Shown here: positions 55,524 to 62,988 of the stretch, piece by piece | Layout: every line of letters begins with the position of its first letter | Position numbering within the stretch: the stretch's first letter is position 1 | Origin: Anabaena sp051781005 | GTDB taxonomy: Bacteria > Cyanobacteriota > Cyanobacteriia > Cyanobacteriales > Nostocaceae | NCBI RefSeq assembly: GCF_051781005.1 | Contig: NZ_JBPWOA010000006.1 | Span: forward strand, 124,001-188,000 | DNA length: 64,000 nt | Reading direction: 5' to 3' | Position numbers and translations under genes: made by a program | Notes under the pieces: generated by a model | Told to the model about the DNA's origin: nothing | Databases searched by the model: none | The model's input: only the letters and a program-made list of their open reading frames with translations

Positions 55524-55769
55524 GGTGATTCTCCTCTAATAGCAATTCGTAGACATATATTTTAGTATTACTTAACACTAGCCAATTATGTAGTGGCACA
55601 CATACCAAGTTATGAGTCTAAGTATAGACAAAAGTCTATGTTCGCTATCAGAAGTGCGGTATTGGACTTATGGAGTTAAGAAGTTATCATCAAAAAACAA
55701 GCAAATGACAAAATGCCTTCCAACTCAAGATGAATGCTGAATATTGAATAATTTATTATTTAGAATTCA

Positions 55770-56567
55770 TCATTCATCGTTCCATAGTTCTTCCTTAATT
55801 TTGACAGGCAATCTGGCTAAATCTGGCAACTCCACAGCTTCCGCGTCTACAATTTTATCCCTGATATTCAAGGGAATATTTAACGGTTCACGTTCTTCTA
55901 TCCAACAACTTGCGATCGGTAAGGTTAGCTCCATTTCATCCAAAGGACGAGGAATTACCATCACCGCGTTTAATTCCCCAATGCGTTCAGCCTCAAACAT
56001 TCCCGCTTCTACGGCTACGGCCACATTAGCCACAGAACCACGAATAATAGCTGTACACAAACCCGCACCAATTTTTTCATAAGCTGCCAAATGAACATCA
56101 GCAGATTTGAGCATGGCATCACAAGCGCCTACCATTGCCGGAAAACCCCGCGTTTCCACCAAACCAATTGCTTGATTACTCAACCGGCTATAACTACCTT
56201 CCTCCATCAATTTACTGATGCGGTTGGTAATTGGCAGCACAATATCAAGGTTGGGATAAGGCCTGGGAATCACCAAACTAGAAACCAACTGACCAAATTG
56301 TTCAGCAGTTTGGACACCAGCTTCCACAGCCAAACGGACATCAGCAATACCACCCCTGATAATTGCTGTGCAGTGACCACTACCGATTTTTTCATATCCA
56401 ACCAAGTGAACTCCGGCCGATTTCAACATCATGTCAGCTGTCCCAACTATTGCAGGAAAGCTAAGAGTAGATACTAAACCCAGGGCAGTATCCTTGAAGT
56501 TGTCTCGATGACGGCGACGTGATGGCTGGATAGTGGTAAGAGACCGTTGATTAGATGTTTCCATCAT
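55770..56567 (-). CDS. ccmO: carboxysome shell protein CcmO (tandem BMC domains)
   Basis: A 265-residue protein with two bacterial microcompartment (BMC-H-like) domains, first ALGLVSTLSFPAIVGTADMM and second AIGLVETRGFPAMVGACDAM, each with a pore-region motif (YEKIGSGHCTAI; YEKIGAGLCTAI). It forms pseudohexameric shell tiles in beta-carboxysomes. The frame runs further upstream, but GGAG 5 nt (or 8 nt) before the double ATG at 56567/56564 indicates the start. A basic N-terminal segment (PSRRRHRDN) precedes the first BMC. It follows ccmN with a 49-bp gap. Confidence 0.95.
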   Translation of the reverse strand: MMETSNQRSLTTIQPSRRRHRDNFKDTALGLVSTLSFPAIVGTADMMLKSAGVHLVGYEKIGSGHCTAIIRGGIADVRLAVEAGVQTAEQFGQLVSSLVIPRPYPNLDIVLPITNRISKLMEEGSYSRLSNQAIGLVETRGFPAMVGACDAMLKSADVHLAAYEKIGAGLCTAIIRGSVANVAVAVEAGMFEAERIGELNAVMVIPRPLDEMELTLPIASCWIEEREPLNIPLNIRDKIVDAEAVELPDLARLPVKIKEELWNDE

Positions 56568-56616
56568 GAATTCTCCAGGATACTCACAAAACTCTCCACT
56601 TAACAATTAACACTTA

Positions 56617-57393
56617 CTACAAGGAATTGTCAGAGTGTTTGTCGTTGTGTTTGTCGTTCAAGGATTGCCTATGGGGAAACAATGTGACCAACAGCCTATT
56701 GATGCTACCTTGTCCGTAAATTTGAGTCCCAAAAGTGTTATTAGCTTCAGTTTCAGCTTGGCCGGTTGCTGCTTCTGGATTACTAATTTCGGTAGATTCT
56801 GGGGAATCAGGTTCTTCTTGGTTAGATTCAGCAACCTGAGCCTGTTCCTCCACTGGGGGAGATTGGCTTTTGGGAGTCGGAGAAGGCTGAGAAACAGCAT
56901 TAGACTGGTTTTGGAACTCCACAAAGGCTGAGGCTGAAAAATGAGTCGAAGAAATTACTTTTTCTTCTTGCTTTTCTTCTCCAACTTCCACGGCAGTTGA
57001 ATTATTAGTGGATGGTTCAAGTTGTTGGGTTTCTCCAACTTGGCGACTGGTGTCTCCTAAAAGCGATCCAGGTGCGACTACTTCTCCTGGTGCGACAGAA
57101 CAGTTGAATACTGTCGTTGCTGCACCAATACAAGCATTAGCCCCGATTTTGCCTTGACCAACCATTAAAAAACCGGCTCCCAGATTCACTCCTGCTTCTA
57201 CTTCTAGAATACCCTCATTAACCTGGAGAATTGACCCCATGCCAATACAGACCCCAGGCCCAATAATAATTTTACTGTTGGTAGCTGCTTGGAGTAATAC
57301 TCCTGGAGCAAGTACCGCGCTCTTATGAATATTCACCTCGCCACTGATATACTTATCAAAATTGTCGCTGAGGCGAAGCAACGGCACAGACAT
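56617..57393 (-). CDS. ccmN: carboxysome assembly protein CcmN
   Basis: A 258-residue protein with an N-terminal left-handed beta-helix (hexapeptide repeats, residues 20-120; VLAPGVLLQAATNSKIIIGP, then GVNLGAGFLMVGQGKIGANA), a Pro/Glu/Ser-rich linker (120-220), and a C-terminal encapsulation peptide at about 224-240 (IYGQGSINRLLVTLFP). The peptide binds CcmK2 shell protein, and the N-terminal domain binds CcmM, linking cargo to shell. The tail after the peptide (NDKHNDKHSDNSL) contains a small internal repeat. Transcribed with ccmM upstream. Confidence 0.95.
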   Translation of the reverse strand: MSVPLLRLSDNFDKYISGEVNIHKSAVLAPGVLLQAATNSKIIIGPGVCIGMGSILQVNEGILEVEAGVNLGAGFLMVGQGKIGANACIGAATTVFNCSVAPGEVVAPGSLLGDTSRQVGETQQLEPSTNNSTAVEVGEEKQEEKVISSTHFSASAFVEFQNQSNAVSQPSPTPKSQSPPVEEQAQVAESNQEEPDSPESTEISNPEAATGQAETEANNTFGTQIYGQGSINRLLVTLFPHRQSLNDKHNDKHSDNSL

Positions 57394-57508
57394 GGAATTT
57401 ATTCCCTTGGAAGATCAAACTCGATGATGTTGGTAATTGGTGTTGGCGTTAGCCTGCCGTTAGGCATATGGTAAGTGGTAATTGGGAAGAATATATTACC
57501 TAGTACTC

Positions 57509-57543
57509 ATTACCTATTACCCATTACCCATTACCCATTACGC
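57509..57543 (+). repeat. tandem heptamer array (ATTACCC)x5
   Basis: Five consecutive 7-mers, ATTACCT, ATTACCC x3, ATTACGC, in the ccmN-ccmM spacer. The array ends 6 bp before the ccmM stop codon. Confidence 0.85.
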
Positions 57544-57549
57544 AATCAA

Positions 57550-59214
57550 TTATGGACGTTGGATAATTGCTTCCAACACGCGGCGTTTAGCTGCGGAATC
57601 AATACCTATCAAGCGTACATATTCACCTGCATATTCAGAAATGTAAGCTTCTAAGGTAGCGATCGCATCTCGTTCAGATGTAGCCTGAATCTGACCGCAG
57701 CTTGCCCAAGTACCTGTTCGGAAACGTCTTTGGTCTACGTGTTCAACGCTAATCTTAAACCCACCGTTTAACAACTGTCTCAGCTGGTCTATTACTTCTG
57801 TACTCAAGCGAGTGCTGGTTGCAGTTGCAGTTGCAGTTCGACCACCATAATTGGCAGCTACTGCTGTTTTAGCACTACCTGAAGATACTTCTTGACCGTT
57901 AGGACGCTGGATAATTGTTTCTAGTACCCGACGCTTGGCTTTGCTGTCAATGCCAATTAGACGCACATATTCGCCTTGGTGGTTAACCATGCATTCTTCC
58001 AAAGCAGCAACTACATCATTAGCTGAGGTTGCTTCAATGGGGTTACAACTTTCCCAAGTACCTGTCCGGAAACGACGCTCATTTACGTGTTCTGTACCAA
58101 TTTTGTAACCATTAGCCAAGAGTTGGCGAATTTGGTTAACAGTTTCAGCACTGAGTCCACCAACAGCACCATTACCGTTGCCATTGCCATTGCCGTTGTA
58201 GCTCCTGTAAGATGTAGCAGCAGGAGTCTTAATACTAGATGTACCTGCAACTACACCATCGGGACGTTGAATGATGGTTTCTAATACCCGTTTTCTACCG
58301 TTATCAATGCCAAACAAACGCACGTACTCGCCACTGTGGTCCATTAGACAAGATTCTAACGCTGCGATCGCTTCTCCTAAAGACCTAGTTTCAATCGGCT
58401 GGCAGCTTTGCCAAGAACCTGTGCGAAAACGTCTTTGATCAACGTGTTCCGTGCCGATTTTATAACCTTGATTCAGTAAATAACGGACGTGTTCTACTGT
58501 TTCTGCACCCAATTTGCTTGCCACTTCACTACTCCTTTCCAACTCTTCAACAACAATACTTCTTGTATAAGATTTAGCCCCAGACAGATTCAGCTCATCC
58601 CGAATTGGGGTAATACACTTAAGATCCTCCGCACAGCGATAACCAGTCCGCAAAGCCTGGTTAATCCCCACAACGTGGTGAGCAAATTCCTCATCCTGAG
58701 CTTGTACATCTGGCAAGCGGTCAGCTTGCTGCTGCGTAGTAATTATCGAGCCAGAGGCTACGTATTTACCCGGGGGAATTTCTACATCTTGGATTAAAGC
58801 GTGCATCATGACGATGCAACCAGCCCCTACCCTGGCATTAAATACCGTGGAGCGAAAGCCAATAAAGCAACTATCACCAATGTATGCGGGCCCATGAATG
58901 AGCGCCATGTGGGTAATTGAAGCATTTTTACCAATCCATACCGAGTATTCTTGGCCATCATCACCAATTACTCGACCTTGCTCCAACCCATGAATTACTA
59001 CACCATCTTGAATATTAGTATTTTCACCAATAAAAAAAGGTGTGCCTTCATCTGCTCTAATCGAAGTTCCTGGAGCAATAATCACATTTTGACCCAGGTG
59101 TACATCCCCAATAATAAGAGAAGAAGAGTGTACAAATGCGGTTTTATGGATATCGGGTTCAGCTAAACTCCTAGACCACGGGGTTGGGGGGGCCGCCGTG
59201 CTGCGGACTGCCAT
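57550..59214 (-). CDS. ccmM: carboxysome scaffold CcmM (gamma-carbonic anhydrase + three SSUL domains)
   Basis: A 554-residue CcmM. Residues 20-205 form the gamma-carbonic anhydrase-like left-handed beta-helix, with His75, His102 and His107 at metal-ligand positions (VVIHGLEQG; ITHMALIHG), and Cys194 and Cys200 (RCAEDLKC), which in thermophilic CcmM form the disulfide needed for activity. Three Rubisco small subunit-like (SSUL) domains follow at about 236-318, 355-438 and 471-554, joined by Gly/Asn- and Ala/Thr-rich linkers; they crosslink Rubisco. SSUL1 and SSUL2 keep the redox Cys pair (271/289 and 390/408); SSUL3 has Cys506 but Tyr at 524. An internal GTG can give the short form. Confidence 0.97.
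   Translation of the reverse strand: MAVRSTAAPPTPWSRSLAEPDIHKTAFVHSSSLIIGDVHLGQNVIIAPGTSIRADEGTPFFIGENTNIQDGVVIHGLEQGRVIGDDGQEYSVWIGKNASITHMALIHGPAYIGDSCFIGFRSTVFNARVGAGCIVMMHALIQDVEIPPGKYVASGSIITTQQQADRLPDVQAQDEEFAHHVVGINQALRTGYRCAEDLKCITPIRDELNLSGAKSYTRSIVVEELERSSEVASKLGAETVEHVRYLLNQGYKIGTEHVDQRRFRTGSWQSCQPIETRSLGEAIAALESCLMDHSGEYVRLFGIDNGRKRVLETIIQRPDGVVAGTSSIKTPAATSYRSYNGNGNGNGNGAVGGLSAETVNQIRQLLANGYKIGTEHVNERRFRTGTWESCNPIEATSANDVVAALEECMVNHQGEYVRLIGIDSKAKRRVLETIIQRPNGQEVSSGSAKTAVAANYGGRTATATATSTRLSTEVIDQLRQLLNGGFKISVEHVDQRRFRTGTWASCGQIQATSERDAIATLEAYISEYAGEYVRLIGIDSAAKRRVLEAIIQRP
58524..58536 (-). promoter_or_regulatory. internal ribosome-binding site and GTG start for short CcmM (M35-like)
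   Basis: Within ccmM, AGGAG (complement of 58532-58536) lies 7 nt before an in-frame GTG at 58522-58524, encoding Val231. Initiation there gives a 324-residue protein with all three SSUL domains and no carbonic anhydrase domain, like M35 in S. elongatus, which also starts at an internal GTG (Val216). Confidence 0.75.
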
Positions 59215-59328
59215 CGCGAGATTCCTCCTGAAATAAGCTTTTTGTCAGTGATTCAGTTATCAGTGGAAAAGGCAATAGGCAATAGTTTATTCTCGCTTCC
59301 TGTTCCCTGTTAAGAGTTCCCTGACTAT

Positions 59329-59628
59329 CTATATTTGGTCTTTTTTGCTGTAAAGGAGGCGATCTTCAACATATATAGTATCTATTATCGCCACTACTGC
59401 TGCATCTAACGGACGTTGTTCATTGCCAAGAACTTGACGAGCGGCACCATTACGACTAAACAGCACCCACTCTTCCACTCCTGCTCCGACATTATCGGCT
59501 GCTACCTCATATTCTGGCAGGAGTTTTCCGTCTTCATCTACTAATTGCAACAGCAGTAGTTTGACACCTCTAAGACTTGGATCTTTTTGCGTGCTAACTA
59601 CTGTGCCACGGACTTTGGCAATTTGCAT
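59329..59628 (-). CDS. ccmL: carboxysome vertex protein CcmL
   Basis: A 99-residue pentameric BMC-P protein (CcmL/EutN family) that caps carboxysome vertices. QIAKVRGTVVSTQKDPSLRG and LQLVDEDGKLLPEYEVAADN are characteristic, with GAGVEEWVLFSRNGAARQVL and AVVAIIDTIYVEDRLLY completing the fold. It starts 6 bp after the stop of the upstream ccmK. Confidence 0.97.
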   Translation of the reverse strand: MQIAKVRGTVVSTQKDPSLRGVKLLLLQLVDEDGKLLPEYEVAADNVGAGVEEWVLFSRNGAARQVLGNEQRPLDAAVVAIIDTIYVEDRLLYSKKDQI

Positions 59629-59634
59629 TCTAAA

Positions 59635-59979
59635 TTATGGTCTTCTGCCGAAAGGACGAATCGCGTTTACACCTTCCCGGAACTGTTCTACATCTTCTGT
59701 ATAACGAATTGGTAGAACGTATTCCAAGTTTTCGTGAGGACGAGCAATGATGTGAGTAGACAGCACTTGTCCACCGTTGACTCGCTTCACATTTTCAACT
59801 CCAGCTGCTACTGAAGCTTGTACTTCGGAAACGTCACCGCGAACAATGACTGTCACCCTACCACTACCGATTTTTTCATAGCCTACCAAGGTAACACGAG
59901 CAGCTTTCACCATCGCGTCAGCAGCTTCTACTACTGCTGGAAAGCCCAGCGTTTCAACCATTCCCACTGCAATTGACAT
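59635..59979 (-). CDS. ccmK: carboxysome shell protein CcmK (BMC-H), 114 residues
   Basis: Hexameric shell protein. It begins MSIAVGMVETLGFPAVVEAA, has the BMC-H pore motif KIGSGRVTVIVRG, and ends in a C-terminal extension (EDVEQFREGVNAIRPFGRRP) about ten residues longer than its neighbour. It is paralogous to the next ccmK; the two would mix or substitute in shell facets. The 114-residue length suggests a K1-like form. Confidence 0.97.
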   Translation of the reverse strand: MSIAVGMVETLGFPAVVEAADAMVKAARVTLVGYEKIGSGRVTVIVRGDVSEVQASVAAGVENVKRVNGGQVLSTHIIARPHENLEYVLPIRYTEDVEQFREGVNAIRPFGRRP

Positions 59980-60067
59980 TATTGTAAATCCTTAAATCAA
60001 GTTTTCCGACAGGCAAAAATTTCCACTCAAGCAAGCAACACCGTTAATCGCTTTGTTTAAACACTTT

Positions 60068-60376
60068 TTAAGTGCGGAACTGTTCTACCGCTTCTGTGTA
60101 CCGAATTGGTAAGACGTATTCTAGGTTTTCGTGGGGACGAGCAATGATGTGAGTGGACAACACTTCACCGCCATTTACTCTTCTGGCTGCTTCAACTCCA
60201 GCTGCTACTGAAGCTTGTACTTCAGATACATCACCCCGTACTATAACGGTAACACGCGCACTACCGATTTTTTCATAGCCTACCAAAGTTACACGGGCTG
60301 CTTTCACCATCGCATCAGCAGCTTCTACTACTGCTGGAAAGCCTTTAGTCTCAATCATTCCAACTGCAATTGGCAT
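60068..60376 (-). CDS. ccmK: carboxysome shell protein CcmK (BMC-H), 102 residues
   Basis: The first gene of the ccm cluster, a 102-residue BMC-H protein: MPIAVGMIETKGFPAVVEAA, pore motif KIGSARVTVIVRG, and end ENLEYVLPIRYTEAVEQFRT. The length and pattern fit CcmK2, the major facet protein. Its promoter should lie in the 655-bp region to the right, divergent from ndhF. Confidence 0.97.
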   Translation of the reverse strand: MPIAVGMIETKGFPAVVEAADAMVKAARVTLVGYEKIGSARVTVIVRGDVSEVQASVAAGVEAARRVNGGEVLSTHIIARPHENLEYVLPIRYTEAVEQFRT

Positions 60377-61031
60377 CGCAGAACTCCTAAAAATTTAATC
60401 AATTAGTACTATGGGTTGAAATTTTTGACGGGGATGCTTATCTTGAGGGAAGAAAATACTTCTAAAATTAAGCATATAAAACCTTGGCATCCCTGGCAAC
60501 ATAAATTACTATAATAGTTTGTAATAAAAAAGTTTTAAAAAACTTAACAAAACTTAATGCACTCCTAAATTTGATCAAAGTTCACGGTTTCCTAGAGCGG
60601 CCGCTTATGCTTTATAATTTCTTTATTACATTTAGAAAATCACATTCATAACCAGGGCTAACCATATCTGGTCAGGATTGGGCAGAGGCTGTATATTCTA
60701 CTGTCTCGGTCTTTCCTCAATTTTTGCTATTTGCACAGGTATTAAATGAAAAATATATAACTTTTTTAAATATAAACTATAAAATTCTTTGCACCAAGTA
60801 GAAATATAAATTTCCACCCAGAGAATTAGTAAAGGCAAGTAAATGCTGTTAAATCTGTAAACCTATATTTAACTGCCATTGAATAGCGCACATTAAAGTA
60901 AAAATGCTGATTCAAGTTTATTTGGAAAATAGTTAAGAGAAACTTGATTTTTTCAAAATTAACGTTTTAAGCAAAGGATTTTTTTTAGGGTGTCTAAGAA
61001 ACTAAAAGCTGAGTCGTCAAGGAAAATTTAA
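60377..61031. other. 655-bp divergent region between ccmK and ndhF
   Basis: No gene seen; AT-rich with a NotI-type GCGGCCGC at 60598-60605. It is expected to contain the promoters for the ccm operon and the CO2-uptake NDH operon. I looked for paired LysR-type sites (TTA-N7-TAA, TCAAT-N10-ATTGA) and found no convincing one by eye. Confidence 0.6.
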
Positions 61032-62888
61032 ATGAATGAGTTTCTATTTTTTACAAGTTGGTTCGTACCTTTTTATAGCTTACTAGGGGCAGTTTTAACC
61101 TTGCCTTGGAGCATAGGAATAATTCAACGAACAGGGCCAAGACCTGCGGCCTACTTGAACTTGTTGACGACTTTGGTGGCTTTTGTCCATAGCCTGTTGG
61201 TATTTCAAAATATCTGGGATAGAGATCCAGAAACTTTAGTAATCAATTGGTTCCAAGCTGCGGATTTTAATTTAACATTTGCTTTAGAACTGTCGCCGGT
61301 CAGTATTGGTGCAATAGTTTTAATCACAGGATTGAGTCTGTTAGCTCAAATTTATGCCTTGGGTTACATGGAAAAGGACTGGTCGATAGCACGTTTTTTT
61401 GGGCTACTGGGATTTTTTGAGGCAGCCTTGAGTGGTTTAGCGATCAGTGATTCTCTGTTTCTCAGCTATGCCTTGTTGGAAGTTCTCACCCTTTCCACCT
61501 ACTTGCTAGTTGGTTTTTGGTATGCTCAACCATTGGTAGTAACGGCAGCGCGGGATGCGTTTTTAACCAAACGGGTGGGAGATTTATTGTTACTGATGGG
61601 TGTAGTTACCCTTTCCACCCAAGCTGGTAGTTTAAACTTTTCTGATTTATATGAGTGGGCGCAAACTGCTCACCTAAGTCCATTAACATCAACATTAATA
61701 GGTGTGTCATTGATTGCTGGACCTGCTGGTAAGTGCGCTCAGTTTCCCCTACACCTGTGGCTAGATGAAGCAATGGAAGGACCTAACCCAGCTTCGGTGA
61801 TGCGGAACTCTTTGGTAGTAGCAGGTGGTGCTTATGTGTTGTACAAAATTCAACCATTATTAGCACTCTCACCAGTGGCACTAAATGCTTTAGTTGTGAT
61901 GGGTACAGTGACGGCATTAGGTGCAACCTTAGTGTCCATCGCACAAATTGATATTAAACGGGCTTTATCTCATTCCACAAGTGCCTACATGGGGTTGGTA
62001 TTTTTGGCTGTGGGTTTACAGCAAGGGGGTGTAGCTTTGATGTTGCTGTTGACTCATGCGATCGCCAAAGCATTATTATTCATGAGTTCCGGTTCCATCA
62101 TCTACACTACCCAAACTCAAGATTTAACAGAAATGGGTGGTTTATGGTCACGAATGCCAGCCACGACCACAGCCTATGTCGTTGGTTCGGCTGGGATGGT
62201 GACACTATTACCACTGGGTAGCTTTTGGGCAATGCTGGCTTGGGCTGATGGCTTGGTGAAAGTTAATCCTTGGGTAATTGTGGTTTTAATATTAGTCAAT
62301 GGTTTGACAGCATTGAATTTGACGAGGGTTTTCCGCTTAATATTTTGGGGAGAACCGCAACAGAAGACTCGCCGCGCCCCCGAAGTTGGTTGGCAGATGG
62401 CCTTCCCAATGGTGACTTTGACGATATTGACCCTACTATTACCCCTAATGCTACAGCAATGGTACTTGTTGCCAGGATGGGAAAGTATTGATTGGTACGT
62501 GGTATTAGCTTTGCTAACTTCTACTGTATTGGGGGTGGGTATTGGTGCAACAATGTACCTACATAAAGCTTGGTCAAGATCCAGAATTCTAGCATGGAGA
62601 TTTATTCAAGATTTACTAGGTTACGATTTTTACATTGACAGAGTTTATCGCCTTACCATCGTCAGTGCTGTAGCTCTGTTATCAAAGATTTCCTCTTGGA
62701 GCGATCGCTATTTAGTCGATGGTTTAGTAAACTTAGTGGGTTTTGCTGCCATTTTTAGTGGTCAAAGTTTAAAGTACAGCATTTCTGGTCAATCTCAAGC
62801 TTATATGCTGACTATTCTCGTAGTGATTAGCGTCCTTGGTTTCTTTATTAGTTGGTCATTAGGCTTACTTGATAAATTACCTTTTTAA
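61032..62888 (+). CDS. ndhF: NDH-1 subunit NdhF, CO2-uptake type (NdhF3/NdhF4)
   Basis: A 618-residue antiporter-like subunit with about 16 membrane segments. It shows ALLEVLTLSTYLLVGFWYAQ, a Glu in a membrane helix, KRVGDLLLLMGVVTL and the Lys-rich helix IDIKRALSHSTSAYMGLVFL. It follows the pattern of the NdhF variants in the NDH-1MS/NDH-1MS' complexes that carry CupA or CupB and convert CO2 to bicarbonate at the thylakoid. Its position next to the ccm cluster, with ndhD following, supports this role. Telling NdhF3 (inducible) from NdhF4 (constitutive) needs a tree; the CupA/B gene would follow beyond the window. Confidence 0.9.
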   Translation: MNEFLFFTSWFVPFYSLLGAVLTLPWSIGIIQRTGPRPAAYLNLLTTLVAFVHSLLVFQNIWDRDPETLVINWFQAADFNLTFALELSPVSIGAIVLITGLSLLAQIYALGYMEKDWSIARFFGLLGFFEAALSGLAISDSLFLSYALLEVLTLSTYLLVGFWYAQPLVVTAARDAFLTKRVGDLLLLMGVVTLSTQAGSLNFSDLYEWAQTAHLSPLTSTLIGVSLIAGPAGKCAQFPLHLWLDEAMEGPNPASVMRNSLVVAGGAYVLYKIQPLLALSPVALNALVVMGTVTALGATLVSIAQIDIKRALSHSTSAYMGLVFLAVGLQQGGVALMLLLTHAIAKALLFMSSGSIIYTTQTQDLTEMGGLWSRMPATTTAYVVGSAGMVTLLPLGSFWAMLAWADGLVKVNPWVIVVLILVNGLTALNLTRVFRLIFWGEPQQKTRRAPEVGWQMAFPMVTLTILTLLLPLMLQQWYLLPGWESIDWYVVLALLTSTVLGVGIGATMYLHKAWSRSRILAWRFIQDLLGYDFYIDRVYRLTIVSAVALLSKISSWSDRYLVDGLVNLVGFAAIFSGQSLKYSISGQSQAYMLTILVVISVLGFFISWSLGLLDKLPF

Positions 62889-62988
62889 TAGTACCGAGTA
62901 CCGAGTAAACAGTTAAGAGTAAGGAGTTATCCTCATCTCCTTCGTCATACCCATCTTCTTCCCCCCATCCCCATTTCTTGAACTGCTT

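Noticed and set aside
60377..61031. LysR-type binding sites in the ccmK-ndhF region
   Set aside because: Only loose TTA...TAA pairs were found in AT-rich sequence; none had a convincing palindrome, so none is claimed.
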